Of a DNA stretch of 64,000 nt, positions 8,046 to 16,752 are shown in pieces. Within the stretch, counting starts at the first letter, position 1, and every line of letters starts with the position of its first letter. The stretch is from Aliihoeflea sp. 40Bstr573 (GTDB lineage: Bacteria; Pseudomonadota; Alphaproteobacteria; Rhizobiales; Rhizobiaceae): NCBI RefSeq assembly GCF_024105655.1, contig NZ_JAAAMH010000007.1, forward strand, positions 62,001 through 126,000, written 5' to 3'. Below the pieces are notes generated by a model. It was not told where the DNA came from, made no database searches, and was given only the letters and a program-made list of their open reading frames with translations. The translations under genes and the position numbers were made by a program.

Positions 8046-10190
8046 GTGAGACTACAAGACTACACAGACGGGGAAATGCCGATTGAAGACGGTGACGCAA
8101 CTGCTCCTGAAAAGGGGCTCGGTCACCGCTTGCAGGAGATCAGCAAGGTCGTTGCGAACGATCGACGGCGGGCGCTGAGAAGCCTGTTCCAGGTGGCGCA
8201 ACGGTGCGAAGCCATCAGGCAGGAGGTTTCGGCTCGCGAATACAAGGTGTTCATGACCGACATTTGCGGCATCACCAAGAGCGACGTCGCTTCGTACCTC
8301 GCTTTGATGGAAACGCTCGGAGAACACCAAGAACTCCTGATCGCGAACGCGGTTTCACCGGCGCTTGCCCTCAAACTTGTCCGCGCGCGCCCCGATGTAC
8401 GTGACGAGGCTCTGCGCATGATCCGCAGCGGTCGGAACGTGCAGCCAAGCGAACTTCCCGCTCTCAAGCGCGACATCGATCATGTCAAACTGCTCGTCGA
8501 GGATAGCGTCGACTTGAAGCGGCCGGCCCTCTTGCGCCAGGCCGCCGCCCGCAAGGGACGACGTCTTGCCGACGGCCTGCTCAATGATTTCGAGCAGTTC
8601 GCAAGCCAGTTGCTGATCTGGATCGAAAAGCCGGCCTTCAACCCGTTCATCGGTCCGGAAGCAGGCGAGCTGGCCGAGCTCGGCCGCAACGCGGCAGCGC
8701 TTGCCGCTCGGGTCCGGCAGGTTGTCGACCAGAGCGATCTGGCTGTGGCAAAAGGTGGGTTCGTTTGGTCAGATGCGTTGCACGCTCTCGACCAGATCGC
8801 GGCCGGTGAAGTTTCGGAAGAACCCTGGGACAGGGCCGAAGAGGAAATGTTCGAGGTTGAGGCACGGCGCGAGATTATCTTCAATATCCGACTACTCGAA
8901 GATGTCGCCGGGGCATTTGGACATCGATTTGAAGCAGGCGGGCCACGTCAACGACGCATCATGAACGATATGGGGCGGATCGTTCTGTCCGACGATCGAC
9001 AGCACGCCCAATTGCAGCAGCTCACCGTTCTGGAGATCTGCGCCGGAGGCGGCGGCCAGGCAATCGGCCTGCATGCGGCCGGTTTTCACCATGTCGGTCT
9101 CATTGAACGGCTGGAACCCGCATGCGCAACGCTTAAGCTCAACCGGCCTGACTGGCCGATCATTAAAGCTGACGTCGCCGATATCGACTTTGAGCAGTAT
9201 CGCGGTGTCGACCTCCTTGCCGGCGGCGTACCCTGCCAGCCGTTCTCATTTGCCGGAGAGGGTCTTGGGAAGGATGACCCGCGCGACCTGTTCAGACGTG
9301 CCGTCGAGATCACCGGCATCGTCCAGCCCAAGGCCATCATGTTTGAGAACGTGATGGGCCTGCTGGGTCCCAAGCACCTCGATTATCGACTGTTCATCCT
9401 GAGCGAGCTGGACCGCCTCGGCTATGAAGCCGAATGGCGCGCAATTGAGGCCCCGAGTTTTGGAATGGCGCAAAAACGAGAGCGGGCAATTCTTGTTGGC
9501 TTCAAGAAGGGGCTGATGCACCGCTTTCGGTGGCCCGAGCCCTTGGAGATCGCACCGAAAACGATCGGCGAAACTCTTCTCGACCTCATGGCATCGAATG
9601 GCTGGCCGCATGCCGAGGATTGGGCCGCCAAGGCTACCGGGCACTGCATGACGATCATCGGCGGGAGTGAGAGAAAGACCAGCTTCGACCTGGCGATGGA
9701 AAAAGGCCGCGAGCACTGGTTTGCGCAAGGCATCAATCCATCCCGCCGCGCCGATAATGCACCAGACGCCAGTGCCGGTCCCGTCGGAGAATTGGGATCA
9801 AAGGATCAAATTGACACTTATCCGAAGTTGACCATCCGAATGGTCGCGCGACTTCAGGGGTTCCCCGACGAATGGCGTTTCGCGCCGCACGCGAAATGGA
9901 CACCCGAAACGGGGTACGACCTACGCGGCGATATTCCGCTCGGAAGCCCGATGCCCAAACTGCGTCAGATCGCCAACGCGTTTCCACCGCCTCTCGCCCG
10001 CGTTCTTGGCATCCGGATCAAGCGGGCGCTGACCGGATATGGTGAAAGCATTCCCGATGCTGTCGATCAGCCTTTCCGCAGCACGCTCGGCCCGATGGCG
10101 CGCCTGAATCTTTCGGATCAGTCATGGACAGCACGCATGGAGCAGGAGGACCAGGAGTACGACCACTTCTTTCACAAGCGGTACGGCTGA
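8046..10190 (+). CDS. DNA (cytosine-5-)-methyltransferase with long N-terminal extension
   Basis: 714 residues, start GTG with GGAGGG 5 nt upstream. The C-terminal half has the C5-methyltransferase motifs in order: SAM-binding LEICAGGGGQAIGLHAAG (329-346), catalytic GGVPCQPFSFAG with Cys397, ENV at 434-436, QKRER at 476-480, and a target-recognition region before the end. The first ~320 residues are unusual for this family: a helical stretch ITKSDVASYLALMETLGEHQ and SPALALKLVRARPDVRDEAL resembles the helix-turn-helix region of ParB/KorB proteins (inference). No endonuclease gene is adjacent, so it is an orphan methyltransferase by context. It transfers a methyl group from S-adenosylmethionine to cytosine in a specific DNA site; the site is unknown. 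Confidence 0.92.
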   Translation: MRLQDYTDGEMPIEDGDATAPEKGLGHRLQEISKVVANDRRRALRSLFQVAQRCEAIRQEVSAREYKVFMTDICGITKSDVASYLALMETLGEHQELLIANAVSPALALKLVRARPDVRDEALRMIRSGRNVQPSELPALKRDIDHVKLLVEDSVDLKRPALLRQAAARKGRRLADGLLNDFEQFASQLLIWIEKPAFNPFIGPEAGELAELGRNAAALAARVRQVVDQSDLAVAKGGFVWSDALHALDQIAAGEVSEEPWDRAEEEMFEVEARREIIFNIRLLEDVAGAFGHRFEAGGPRQRRIMNDMGRIVLSDDRQHAQLQQLTVLEICAGGGGQAIGLHAAGFHHVGLIERLEPACATLKLNRPDWPIIKADVADIDFEQYRGVDLLAGGVPCQPFSFAGEGLGKDDPRDLFRRAVEITGIVQPKAIMFENVMGLLGPKHLDYRLFILSELDRLGYEAEWRAIEAPSFGMAQKRERAILVGFKKGLMHRFRWPEPLEIAPKTIGETLLDLMASNGWPHAEDWAAKATGHCMTIIGGSERKTSFDLAMEKGREHWFAQGINPSRRADNAPDASAGPVGELGSKDQIDTYPKLTIRMVARLQGFPDEWRFAPHAKWTPETGYDLRGDIPLGSPMPKLRQIANAFPPPLARVLGIRIKRALTGYGESIPDAVDQPFRSTLGPMARLNLSDQSWTARMEQEDQEYDHFFHKRYG

Positions 10191-10199
10191 CCTTGCCAC

Positions 10200-10226
10200 C
10201 CTCCCCCGGGATCATTCCGGGGGAGG
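10200..10226 (+). terminator. Putative terminator after the methyltransferase
   Basis: A perfect 10-bp stem CCTCCCCCGG (10200-10209) / CCGGGGGAGG (10217-10226) with a 7-nt loop, starting 10 bases after the stop. The T tract downstream is weak (ACTTTATT about 15 bases later), so it may stall or stabilise rather than fully terminate. Confidence 0.6.
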
Positions 10227-10677
10227 CAGGCTCTGCCAAAACTTTATTCCGCGACACTGCGTGATCTTGCCACGCGCAAGTGGGCTGTGGAAACACCTGG
10301 GGCGAGTTGATGCGATGCTGGGGCGATGATCGGTCGTTGCGCTGCACGTGGTGACGTCATCGTTCGTGAAGACGGCGTGTCGAGAGAACGTCGGCATTCG
10401 TGGACCTGTTTCCATGCCGATCGGCGAGTAGGTTGACCCGCCGGCCAAAGACGAATTGCCACGCAATCCATAGTCGCTGGATCTTGCATCCAAGACGTGG
10501 CCGCTCGGGAACTTCGTGTAAGCTGTGGGCGTCTCAGCAAGGACAGGCAAAATAGGCCAGCCTGTCTCCCGATTGCGCGCCCAGCCAGTTGCGACAGGTG
10601 GAGACTTGACCAGACAAGCGCAGACGTCATGTCTACAATGAAAGCAGGAACACGCGGGACGGAAAAATAGGTGCTGC
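10227..10677. other. Gene-free stretch
   Basis: About 450 bases. Only minus-strand frames starting near 10630-10690 cross it, with Ser/Arg/Pro-rich compositions and no binding sites; I treat them as chance. No repeats noticed. Confidence 0.4.
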
Positions 10678-11031
10678 ATGCAGATCACGAACTACGCTTC
10701 CGGCTTCGTGTCGGAATTGATCCGCGCCGGCAATGAGACGGAACAGCTCAGGACGGCCGAATGTGCGCGCCTCCTGCAGCGGGCGGCCTGCACCATCCGA
10801 GACTACCGCGACGAAATCGATGTCCCGGATGCGATGGCTTTCGACGGCACGCCGGACGACATCGTCTATTGCCTCGAAAACATGGCAGAACGCGTCGAGG
10901 AATTCGCCGTTCATGAAATCGCAGAGGCTTTGCTCGAGGCTGCCGAGGCCGTCAAGGTTGGGCACATCCTCGCCGACGCAAAGCAGGAAATGGAAGCGCG
11001 CGGCATCGTTACTTTACGCTCGGCACCGTAA
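10678..11031 (+). CDS. Hypothetical protein, 117 aa
   Basis: Product MQITNYASGFVSELIRAGNE... is acidic, helical and Ala/Glu-rich (ENMAERVEEFAVHEIAEALL), with three cysteines and no membrane segment. Family not recognised. The start codon sits in the centre of a 10-bp palindrome CTGCATGCAG (10674-10683), which may be chance. It lies between the methyltransferase terminator and the hairpin repeat array, in the plus orientation, apparently a single-gene unit. Confidence 0.55.
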   Translation: MQITNYASGFVSELIRAGNETEQLRTAECARLLQRAACTIRDYRDEIDVPDAMAFDGTPDDIVYCLENMAERVEEFAVHEIAEALLEAAEAVKVGHILADAKQEMEARGIVTLRSAP

Positions 11032-11291
11032 CGGCTGTCCGATTCAACTGCGTCCACCTCGACGATTCTAGGCACGTCGGCGGTGCGCAGCGGCGGCTTC
11101 TCACTACAGCCAGCGCCGGTGGCCGCCCCCAGTTCCATCGCCGTCAGCCGCAACGTCGATCTTGCCAATCGCGCGGGCACCCACAAAAAAGAAAAGTGGC
11201 ATTGGCTATCTCATCTGCGGTTGGTCGGCCGGCGTCGCCGTCCATCAGTTTCGGTCGACGGCTATAGCAATCACTCTGACGGATACCAAAA

Positions 11292-12260
11292 GAAAAGGCG
11301 GCATTGCTGCCGCCCTTTCATCCGCCTGTTCGGCGGCCAACTTGACCAAGAACTTGTCCAGAGCCACCTGCGCGGCGGCGAACAGCCTTTTACGGTCACA
11401 TATTTCAGAGCCGCTTGTGCTTTCAGAGCCGCTTGTGCAGCGGAGAACTGAACGTGCATGGGAGTATTCCCACATCCGGTATAGGCGAAGGTCAAATCGC
11501 TTCCACCTCTTGAGGATTGCCCGGACAGACCGCTCCGTCAACACGAATTTTCCGCCTCTGCGCATTTTATTGGGCCGTTGTCGAAGGTCTTTCCCAGACC
11601 CATGCGCGTGGTCGGTCGACGTTAGTGAGCGCGCCGGCGGACGGTTCGTGTCCGAGAAAGGACGTTCTGTTGCAGCACCGCGCCGAGCAGCGGGAATAAA
11701 AGAAAGGCGGCATCGCTGCCGCCCTTCCGTCCGCCTGTTCGGCGGCAAAACCGACCTAAAGTCGACTCTATTCCGTCCGCCTGTGCGGCGGCACCCTCAG
11801 TCACCTGAGAAATCGTAGGCCCTGCGATTTGGGAAGTCGGCAGGGAAACCACGGCTTCAGCGACCTTGATCGCGTCTACCCTTTGAGGATTATCCGGAGC
11901 GACCACTCCGTCAACATCGATCGTCCCCGCGATACCTACTTTTTTTTTGGTCTCCTGTCGCAAGTCTTTGCCCAGCCCCATGCGCGTGGTCGGTCGGCAT
12001 GACCAAACGCGCCGGAGTGGACAATGCTTGTCCAGGGAAGGACGTCCTGTTGCAGCACCGCACCGGCCAGCGGGCAAAAAGAAAGGCGGCATCGCTGCCG
12101 CCCTTCTGTCCGCCTGTTCGGCGGCAATCTCAGTCACCTGAGAAAAGCGCGGTCCTGCGATTTCGGGAAGTCGGCAGGGGAACCACGGCATCAGCGAGAT
12201 CATTCGCTTTTACCCTTTGACGATGTGCCGGATCCGGCGCTCGGTCAGCAACGTTATCTG
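11292..12260. repeat. Tandem array of three degenerate hairpin-bearing repeat units
   Basis: Three copies of a 380-410-base unit. Each opens with a GGCGGC/GCCGCC hairpin (11297-11314, 11706-11723, 12085-12102) followed at once by CCGCC TGTTC GGCGG (for example 11731-11745 and 12110-12124). Copies 2 and 3 share CTCAGTCACCTGAG and a TCCTGCGATTT-like segment; copies 1 and 2 share CCATGCGCGTGGTCGGTCG and GTTGCAGCACCGC. The third copy is cut short. Minus-strand translations of the copies are related to each other (AAEQAD(E/R)RAAAMPPF in two, and QIAGP.ISQVTE-like text), so the unit may derive from a small gene, but every copy is frame-damaged. No intact gene is called between 11032 and 12346. Confidence 0.65.
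11403..11438. repeat. Perfect 18-bp tandem duplication
   Basis: TTTCAGAGCCGCTTGTGC occurs twice in succession (11403-11420 and 11421-11438) within the first array unit. The 18-base period would preserve a reading frame (minus strand AQAALK twice). Confidence 0.85.
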
Positions 12261-12346
12261 AACTGGATACAAGCCAGCCGAGGACGGCGCACAGCACCTC
12301 GAACGGCGGGACATCCAATGTGGGCGTTCAGCGTCAGTCCGCGAGG

Positions 12347-13219
12347 CTAGTGCCGCAGCCGTGGCGCGGGCACCGTGTATTCCTCATCATCGTGCGGAAC
12401 TTCGCCTAGAATTTCCCGCAGCTCATCCGCTGTCACGCCGAGCGCCGTCGCGCACTCGTCGGCATCCATATCCGGGTCCGACAAATGCAGATACGGCAGC
12501 GCAAAAGCCGCTTGCTCAAGTCGATGTCGACGGGTCGCAGAACTGCGGTTCTCTATGTGCTGTTTGGCTGCCTGCATTCGTTGCCGGCGGCTTTGGTGAC
12601 GCACTTCGCGTTCACGCGCCTCGACGTCAAAATCCGGCTCGTCCTCGTCAGGTAAGGCTCCTGGCTCGGGCATCGAATGACCGTTCATCCGGCCGGCAAC
12701 ATAAACGAAAGCCTGTTCCGCATGCTCGGCCGACAGACCGGCAGGCACACTGCCGGATTTCATGGCTTCATAGGCATCCACCGAAATCCCGAGCATGCGC
12801 GCGACGTCCGTGTCGGCAAGGCCCGCGAACCGAGCCAGACCAGCGATCTTGCGGGCGTAGATTTCGGTCTTGAGCCGTTGGCTTGCGGCTCTTTCTGCGG
12901 CCGTGCGCTCTCGTAGAAGGGGTGCGTTTGCAAGGGCCTTCGCGACGTCCTCGGGAGCAACGCGATGGACTTCGCGGCCGCGGGGCAGTCTCCACACCGT
13001 ATGAAAGGCGCGTAGCGCGCTAATCGGAGCTTCCTCTCCCACAAGGGTGTACTCGCGTCCGGACACCGTGACTGCGACGCCCAAGCTGGGCTCGTACGAA
13101 ACGACAGGGGTCGATACCCAGGACGTTCCGAATTCGTCGTCTCCAGCAATCAAGGGTGCCTGGTCGGAGTCTTCGGGCCGCACAAACCCCCATGTTACCA
13201 GCGTTCTGGTTCTCGTCAT
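12347..13219 (-). CDS. Hypothetical protein, 290 aa
   Basis: Start ATG at 13219 with GGAG 8 nt upstream. N-terminal ~75 residues contain AVTVSGREYTLVGEE, which matches AVTLSGRVYRLVGDE in the preceding 126-aa protein, so the two genes share a domain. A central segment ADTDVARMLGISVDAYEAMK looks like a helix-turn-helix; a second similar helix pair near the C-terminus reads MDADECATALGVTADELREI. Highly charged basic region in between (REREVRHQSRRQRMQAAKQH). It could be a DNA-binding protein of a plasmid or phage, but the family is not known to me. It starts one base after the upstream gene's stop, so the pair is an operon. Confidence 0.65.
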   Translation of the reverse strand: MTRTRTLVTWGFVRPEDSDQAPLIAGDDEFGTSWVSTPVVSYEPSLGVAVTVSGREYTLVGEEAPISALRAFHTVWRLPRGREVHRVAPEDVAKALANAPLLRERTAAERAASQRLKTEIYARKIAGLARFAGLADTDVARMLGISVDAYEAMKSGSVPAGLSAEHAEQAFVYVAGRMNGHSMPEPGALPDEDEPDFDVEAREREVRHQSRRQRMQAAKQHIENRSSATRRHRLEQAAFALPYLHLSDPDMDADECATALGVTADELREILGEVPHDDEEYTVPAPRLRH

Positions 13220-13220
13220 T

Positions 13221-13601
13221 TCAGTGTCTCCAGGCGGCAGTGGGCACTTCCGGGGCCGGAACTGCGGCCGCCAGTTCGTCCAGCGAAGCTAGGTCGACGA
13301 GTTCGTGCGGAATTCCGTGATTGCGGCAATACTGGCGAACCATGGGCCAGGTGTCCGGATGGGGATCCGAAAGCCGCTCGTCGCCGACGAGACGGTAGAC
13401 GCGACCCGAAAGCGTGACAGCGGTGCGCTCAGCTCGGTCATAGGATTGCACGTCCGTCGACATCCGCATTCGACCCGATTCAACCGGGATCCCGACAAGA
13501 GCGAAGAATTTTTGTCCGATACAGTCTGGGCCAACGCGAGCCACGACCCAGTGCTCGATGTGGACTTCGGGCTGTGCTTCAACCGGCGGCGCTTTCGACA
13601 T
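13221..13601 (-). CDS. Hypothetical protein, 126 aa, paralogous to the N-terminus of its neighbour
   Basis: The start at 13601 (MSKAPPVEAQPEVHIEHWVV) has AGAGGAG upstream; a longer frame from 13811 crosses a terminator-like hairpin and was rejected. The segment TAVTLSGRVYRLVGDERL corresponds to VAVTVSGREYTLVGEEAP in the next gene, with the following Trp/Arg-containing stretch also alike. No known domain. Probably cotranscribed with the 290-aa gene, 1 nt apart. Confidence 0.6.
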   Translation of the reverse strand: MSKAPPVEAQPEVHIEHWVVARVGPDCIGQKFFALVGIPVESGRMRMSTDVQSYDRAERTAVTLSGRVYRLVGDERLSDPHPDTWPMVRQYCRNHGIPHELVDLASLDELAAAVPAPEVPTAAWRH

Positions 13602-13632
13602 TAGATGTTCTCCTCTGCGACCTTTAGATTGC

Positions 13633-13646
13633 TGCCGCCGGCGGCA
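13633..13646. promoter_or_regulatory. 14-bp palindrome upstream of the 126-aa gene
   Basis: TGCCGCCGGCGGCA is perfectly self-complementary and lies about 30 bases upstream of the start at 13601. It is GC-only apart from its ends, so chance is more likely than for the other palindromes here. Confidence 0.25.
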
Positions 13647-13708
13647 ATCGACAACGACGATCGAGGTGTAGCCGGTGGGTAGCGGTCTGGGAGCCCCAAA
13701 ATCAAAAC

Positions 13709-13743
13709 CGCTCGTAAGTGGCCGAAAAGGCCACTTACGAGCG
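13709..13743 (-). terminator. Strong hairpin, probable terminator of the polymerase-like gene
   Basis: CGCTCGTAAGTGGCC (13709-13723) and GGCCACTTACGAGCG (13729-13743) form a perfect 15-bp stem around a GAAAA loop. On the minus strand it lies 110 bases after the stop of the 693-aa gene and is followed by GGTTTTGATTTTGG, a moderately T-rich stretch. It also separates that gene from the 126/290-aa pair. Confidence 0.65.
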
Positions 13744-13853
13744 TTATTGAGAGCGAAAAACCCAACGAATTCAGTAAAACCGGGTGTGGCCAGCAACCGG
13801 GACGCGCGCATGGTACGCAGCCGAATGGCACGACGGATCCACCGTTGAGCAGA

Positions 13854-15935
13854 TCAGAACGGCCGCGGCGGGGCGTTCTTTTTCTTCGGTCTGGGATCAA
13901 TCACGGTGCCGTCAGCCAGGAACGTGCCGAAATTCCAGGTCGCCCACGGGGCGGGAACGAGGGGATGCGGTGCCCGCGCAGGTTTGACGTAATGCGGATT
14001 GATCCGGTTCGTCACTGGCGGGCGTTTTGGGGTCGCGATGGGGGCGAGGTCGACTTTTCCATTTTCGCCTGCCAGCGGGCCGTTTTCGCGGCTACGTTCA
14101 CGCGTGGTGGCTTCAGGCCCGCGGAGACCGCTGCCGGCCTCTGACGGACTCGATCGGTTTGGCTTGATCATCGGGATCCATGCTTTATCGGACTTCGGCG
14201 TCGGTCGTGTCGACGTCGGAGGGAATGGAGGCCCTATCTTTCTGACGGCCGTTGGTTTCTCGGATGCGGTCATGTCGTGATCCGGTATGTCTGAGGACTT
14301 GAACGAGGTCGTGCGATCAATGGGTTTCCCGTGGCCCTGGCAGGCTTCGGATAGACCAGGCGTGTTCGGGACCCCATATTCGGATTCCACCTCCCTATGG
14401 GGCGTCTTCGGCACGCTGTGAGAGATCACCGGAAAGAACGTGTCTTCCAGGTTCATTCCTCTATTTCCGGATACTATCGCTACCGCCCCTTTGAGGTCGC
14501 CTGGAAAGGAGTCACGGTTCCTATTCTGGAATCCGGATTCGAAGACCGAATCTCCGAGGTCTGAATCGAGAGGGGCGGAGGGGGATAGGCCAGGTCCTGA
14601 GAGGGTATGTAGGGAAAAACTGCCGGGAAACGGGACGACCGTACCATCGTCACCCGACACGTCGGCAGGACGGTTGTCCCGGCACCAACGGTCGAACGCG
14701 ACGTCCATCGTCTCCTTCAGAACGTTCCGGTACTCGGCTCGCACTATGAAGCTGTCGTGGATCGGCAAGCACACGACATTCTTGCTGATCATCGTGTCCA
14801 TAACCATGGTGGCCACATCGCTGTCATGACGCTGAAGACGGACCCCGATCCCGGTGTGGAAGTAGGCAGAGATGTCTGGATGCGCCGCTTTGACCGCCAT
14901 AATGATCTTTCGGGCCTCGGCCTTGTGCGTTTTGGTCTCCACCACCTCGCGTGAGGCCGCCAGCTTGACCGAGAGGGCTGCCGTAGCCGATGACAATGTG
15001 TCCGCGTTGATGACGATCTGCCAGCCGAGCTTGGCGTCCTCACGCGCGATGCCGGGAATCGTATAGGCGTCGCCGTCTAGCTTCTTGCCCGCCAGGACGT
15101 AAAGCATTCGCGGATGGATCTGAGAATAGTCGAGTTCGACCGTTGCGCCGCCGTCGATAGTGACCGACGTCCCGCGTAACTCGGACGGTAGCGATTGCCA
15201 CCAGCCTCCGTAGTACCGGCCGCCCTTGTCGAAGTTGCCGTCGGTGAAGATGCGCGTCAGACAGACCGCCTGCGTGTTGATAGACTGCCCCTTCGGCGAA
15301 CGCGCCAGAGACCCGTCGCGGGTCCAGTCGTCCGGAAGCGCGACCTCGATACGCGACGACATTATGATCGCGTTCCACACATCGACGTTGGCTTCCATAC
15401 GCTCGGCCTTGGCCGCTTCGCCCTCCGGGACGAGCGCGAAGCCGCCAATGCCACCGCGCACGACGAGGGCACGGCCCGGCTGGTGAACGCTGGTTAAACT
15501 GGCGTGCGCCGACAAGGCGGGATTCGGCGTCATCGTCGACTGCCAGCCCGTGCCGCCCGGAGCCGAAGGCGCGATCCAGTGATCTTCGATCGCGTCCGTG
15601 CAGACGAGGATGACGTCGACCGCAGCGCGCACGAGATGATAGGAGCAGTCAGGGCCAAGATAAGCGCGCGAGACCGCGTACCAGTCCTTGGAGCGCGAAT
15701 AGGAGACTTTACGACCCGGGTGCATCCATGCCGCGTAAGCGAGGAAGGACAGGATCGCGTCGATGACACGGGCCTGCTTCGCCGACGGAAGGTCCTTCTC
15801 GGCCGGAAGCGACGGGAAGATGGCGCGCCACTCGACGTAGCCGAGCGAATGCAGGAAGCCGAGCGCCAAATCACGCTCGGCGACGTCCATCCTTGGCTGC
15901 GGGATTTTGGCAAAATCCATTGGGTCCGGGTCCAT
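13854..15935 (-). CDS. Family A DNA polymerase-like protein with disordered tail
   Basis: 693 residues. Three blocks match the palm and fingers motifs of DNA polymerase I: motif A TVELDYSQIHPRML (Asp269), motif B-like RxxxK in REDAKLGWQIVINA (Arg298, Lys302), and motif C LPIHDSFIV (His393, Asp394), in the right order, with a helix LQRHDSDVATMVMD between B and C like the one in Pol I. A conserved-looking GGRYYGGWWQSLPSELRG (238-255) precedes motif A. There is no 5' or 3' exonuclease domain, and the last ~260 residues are Pro/Ser/Lys-rich and probably disordered. Reading as polymerase is inference from motifs; it could be an inactive relative or a plasmid or phage replication protein. Start at 15935 is uncertain (MDFAK at residue 6 possible). 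Confidence 0.7.
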   Translation of the reverse strand: MDPDPMDFAKIPQPRMDVAERDLALGFLHSLGYVEWRAIFPSLPAEKDLPSAKQARVIDAILSFLAYAAWMHPGRKVSYSRSKDWYAVSRAYLGPDCSYHLVRAAVDVILVCTDAIEDHWIAPSAPGGTGWQSTMTPNPALSAHASLTSVHQPGRALVVRGGIGGFALVPEGEAAKAERMEANVDVWNAIIMSSRIEVALPDDWTRDGSLARSPKGQSINTQAVCLTRIFTDGNFDKGGRYYGGWWQSLPSELRGTSVTIDGGATVELDYSQIHPRMLYVLAGKKLDGDAYTIPGIAREDAKLGWQIVINADTLSSATAALSVKLAASREVVETKTHKAEARKIIMAVKAAHPDISAYFHTGIGVRLQRHDSDVATMVMDTMISKNVVCLPIHDSFIVRAEYRNVLKETMDVAFDRWCRDNRPADVSGDDGTVVPFPGSFSLHTLSGPGLSPSAPLDSDLGDSVFESGFQNRNRDSFPGDLKGAVAIVSGNRGMNLEDTFFPVISHSVPKTPHREVESEYGVPNTPGLSEACQGHGKPIDRTTSFKSSDIPDHDMTASEKPTAVRKIGPPFPPTSTRPTPKSDKAWIPMIKPNRSSPSEAGSGLRGPEATTRERSRENGPLAGENGKVDLAPIATPKRPPVTNRINPHYVKPARAPHPLVPAPWATWNFGTFLADGTVIDPRPKKKNAPPRPF

Positions 15936-16720
15936 CTTGTTCGACGGCCCGTCCTGAGTTCATGCGCCGCTCACCAATGATCCGTCGACACCATGCGACC
16001 GGCAAAGAGATTCTGCGGAAAGATGGGCGTCACCCTGCACGCCATGGATTCCAAGGGATCCGGTTTGTGGCGCGCAGTTTGCCGGACGCGTGATCCGCCG
16101 GCGGCCGTTGGGCCCGAGCGGCTGCAAGCGACGATCATCACGTCCCCATCGGAGATTGCATCCCAGCAGGGACCGTCACGTTGAATGGATTTTGCAGGGT
16201 CAGCAAAGCCGACGGACCGGTCGGTCAGAAGGCTTTCGGGCTCGAAACGACGAAGCAACCGGCGGGCCTGATTACTGGCCATCGCACTTGCAGACGCAGT
16301 GATATGAAAGCTGTTCGAAATCCATTTAAGACCATGACCGCTTCCGGCCCCCCTCCCAGGCTAACATCGAAGACGGAAATCCACGCGACTGCGTCCGCCC
16401 GGCCGAACGTCATGCGCGCGACCGGACGCACATGATGTCGGGCTCTTTCGGCACCGCTGCTCTCGAGGTGGGCCACACCTTAAGGCATCAGTCCGGCGGC
16501 GACCCCTGCCCCGTCAATTATCGGCCGGATGAATGCGCTCCCGACGTCGGGAGCCAGTGAGAGAAAGTGCCACCAGAACTGATGCGCGGCAGAACTGAAG
16601 CTCCGGTCTGCCATTAGACGGCTGCCGATCGCACTCCCTTAACCCTGCCGGCGCACAACCAAAATTTGGGGGCTCACAACTTTACCGCGTGCGCCTATAT
16701 CGGGTTCAAGCGTCGATCCT
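15936..16720. other. Long gene-free stretch between divergent units
   Basis: About 790 bases between the divergently transcribed polymerase-like gene and the seven-gene operon. A minus-strand frame 15971-16282 (103 residues, containing SDGDVMIVACSRSGPTAAGG) is the only candidate and lacks a ribosome binding site; I give it little weight. Promoters for both directions are expected here, but I cannot place them. Confidence 0.4.
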
Positions 16721-16736
16721 GTTTGACGCGTCAAAC
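16721..16736. promoter_or_regulatory. 16-bp perfect palindrome before the seven-gene operon
   Basis: GTTTGACGCGTCAAAC is perfectly self-complementary and ends 16 bases before the ATG at 16753. Its place directly ahead of the operon and the presence of an HTH protein as the second gene make an autoregulatory operator plausible. Confidence 0.5.
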
Positions 16737-16752
16737 ACGGAAGGGCGGCGGT

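Noticed and set aside
10674-10683. 10-bp palindrome CTGCATGCAG centred on a start codon
   Set aside because: Too short to stand out from chance.
11245-12203. Minus-strand frames through the hairpin array (for example 167 and 193 residues)
   Set aside because: They run through repeated hairpins, shift frame between copies and have no start signals; treated as remnants.
11292-12260. CRISPR array
   Set aside because: The units are hundreds of bases long, imperfect and only three; no short direct repeats with spacers and no cas genes.
15971-16282. 103-residue minus-strand frame in the long gap
   Set aside because: Part of the text looks protein-like, but no ribosome binding site and no competing evidence; left as a note only.
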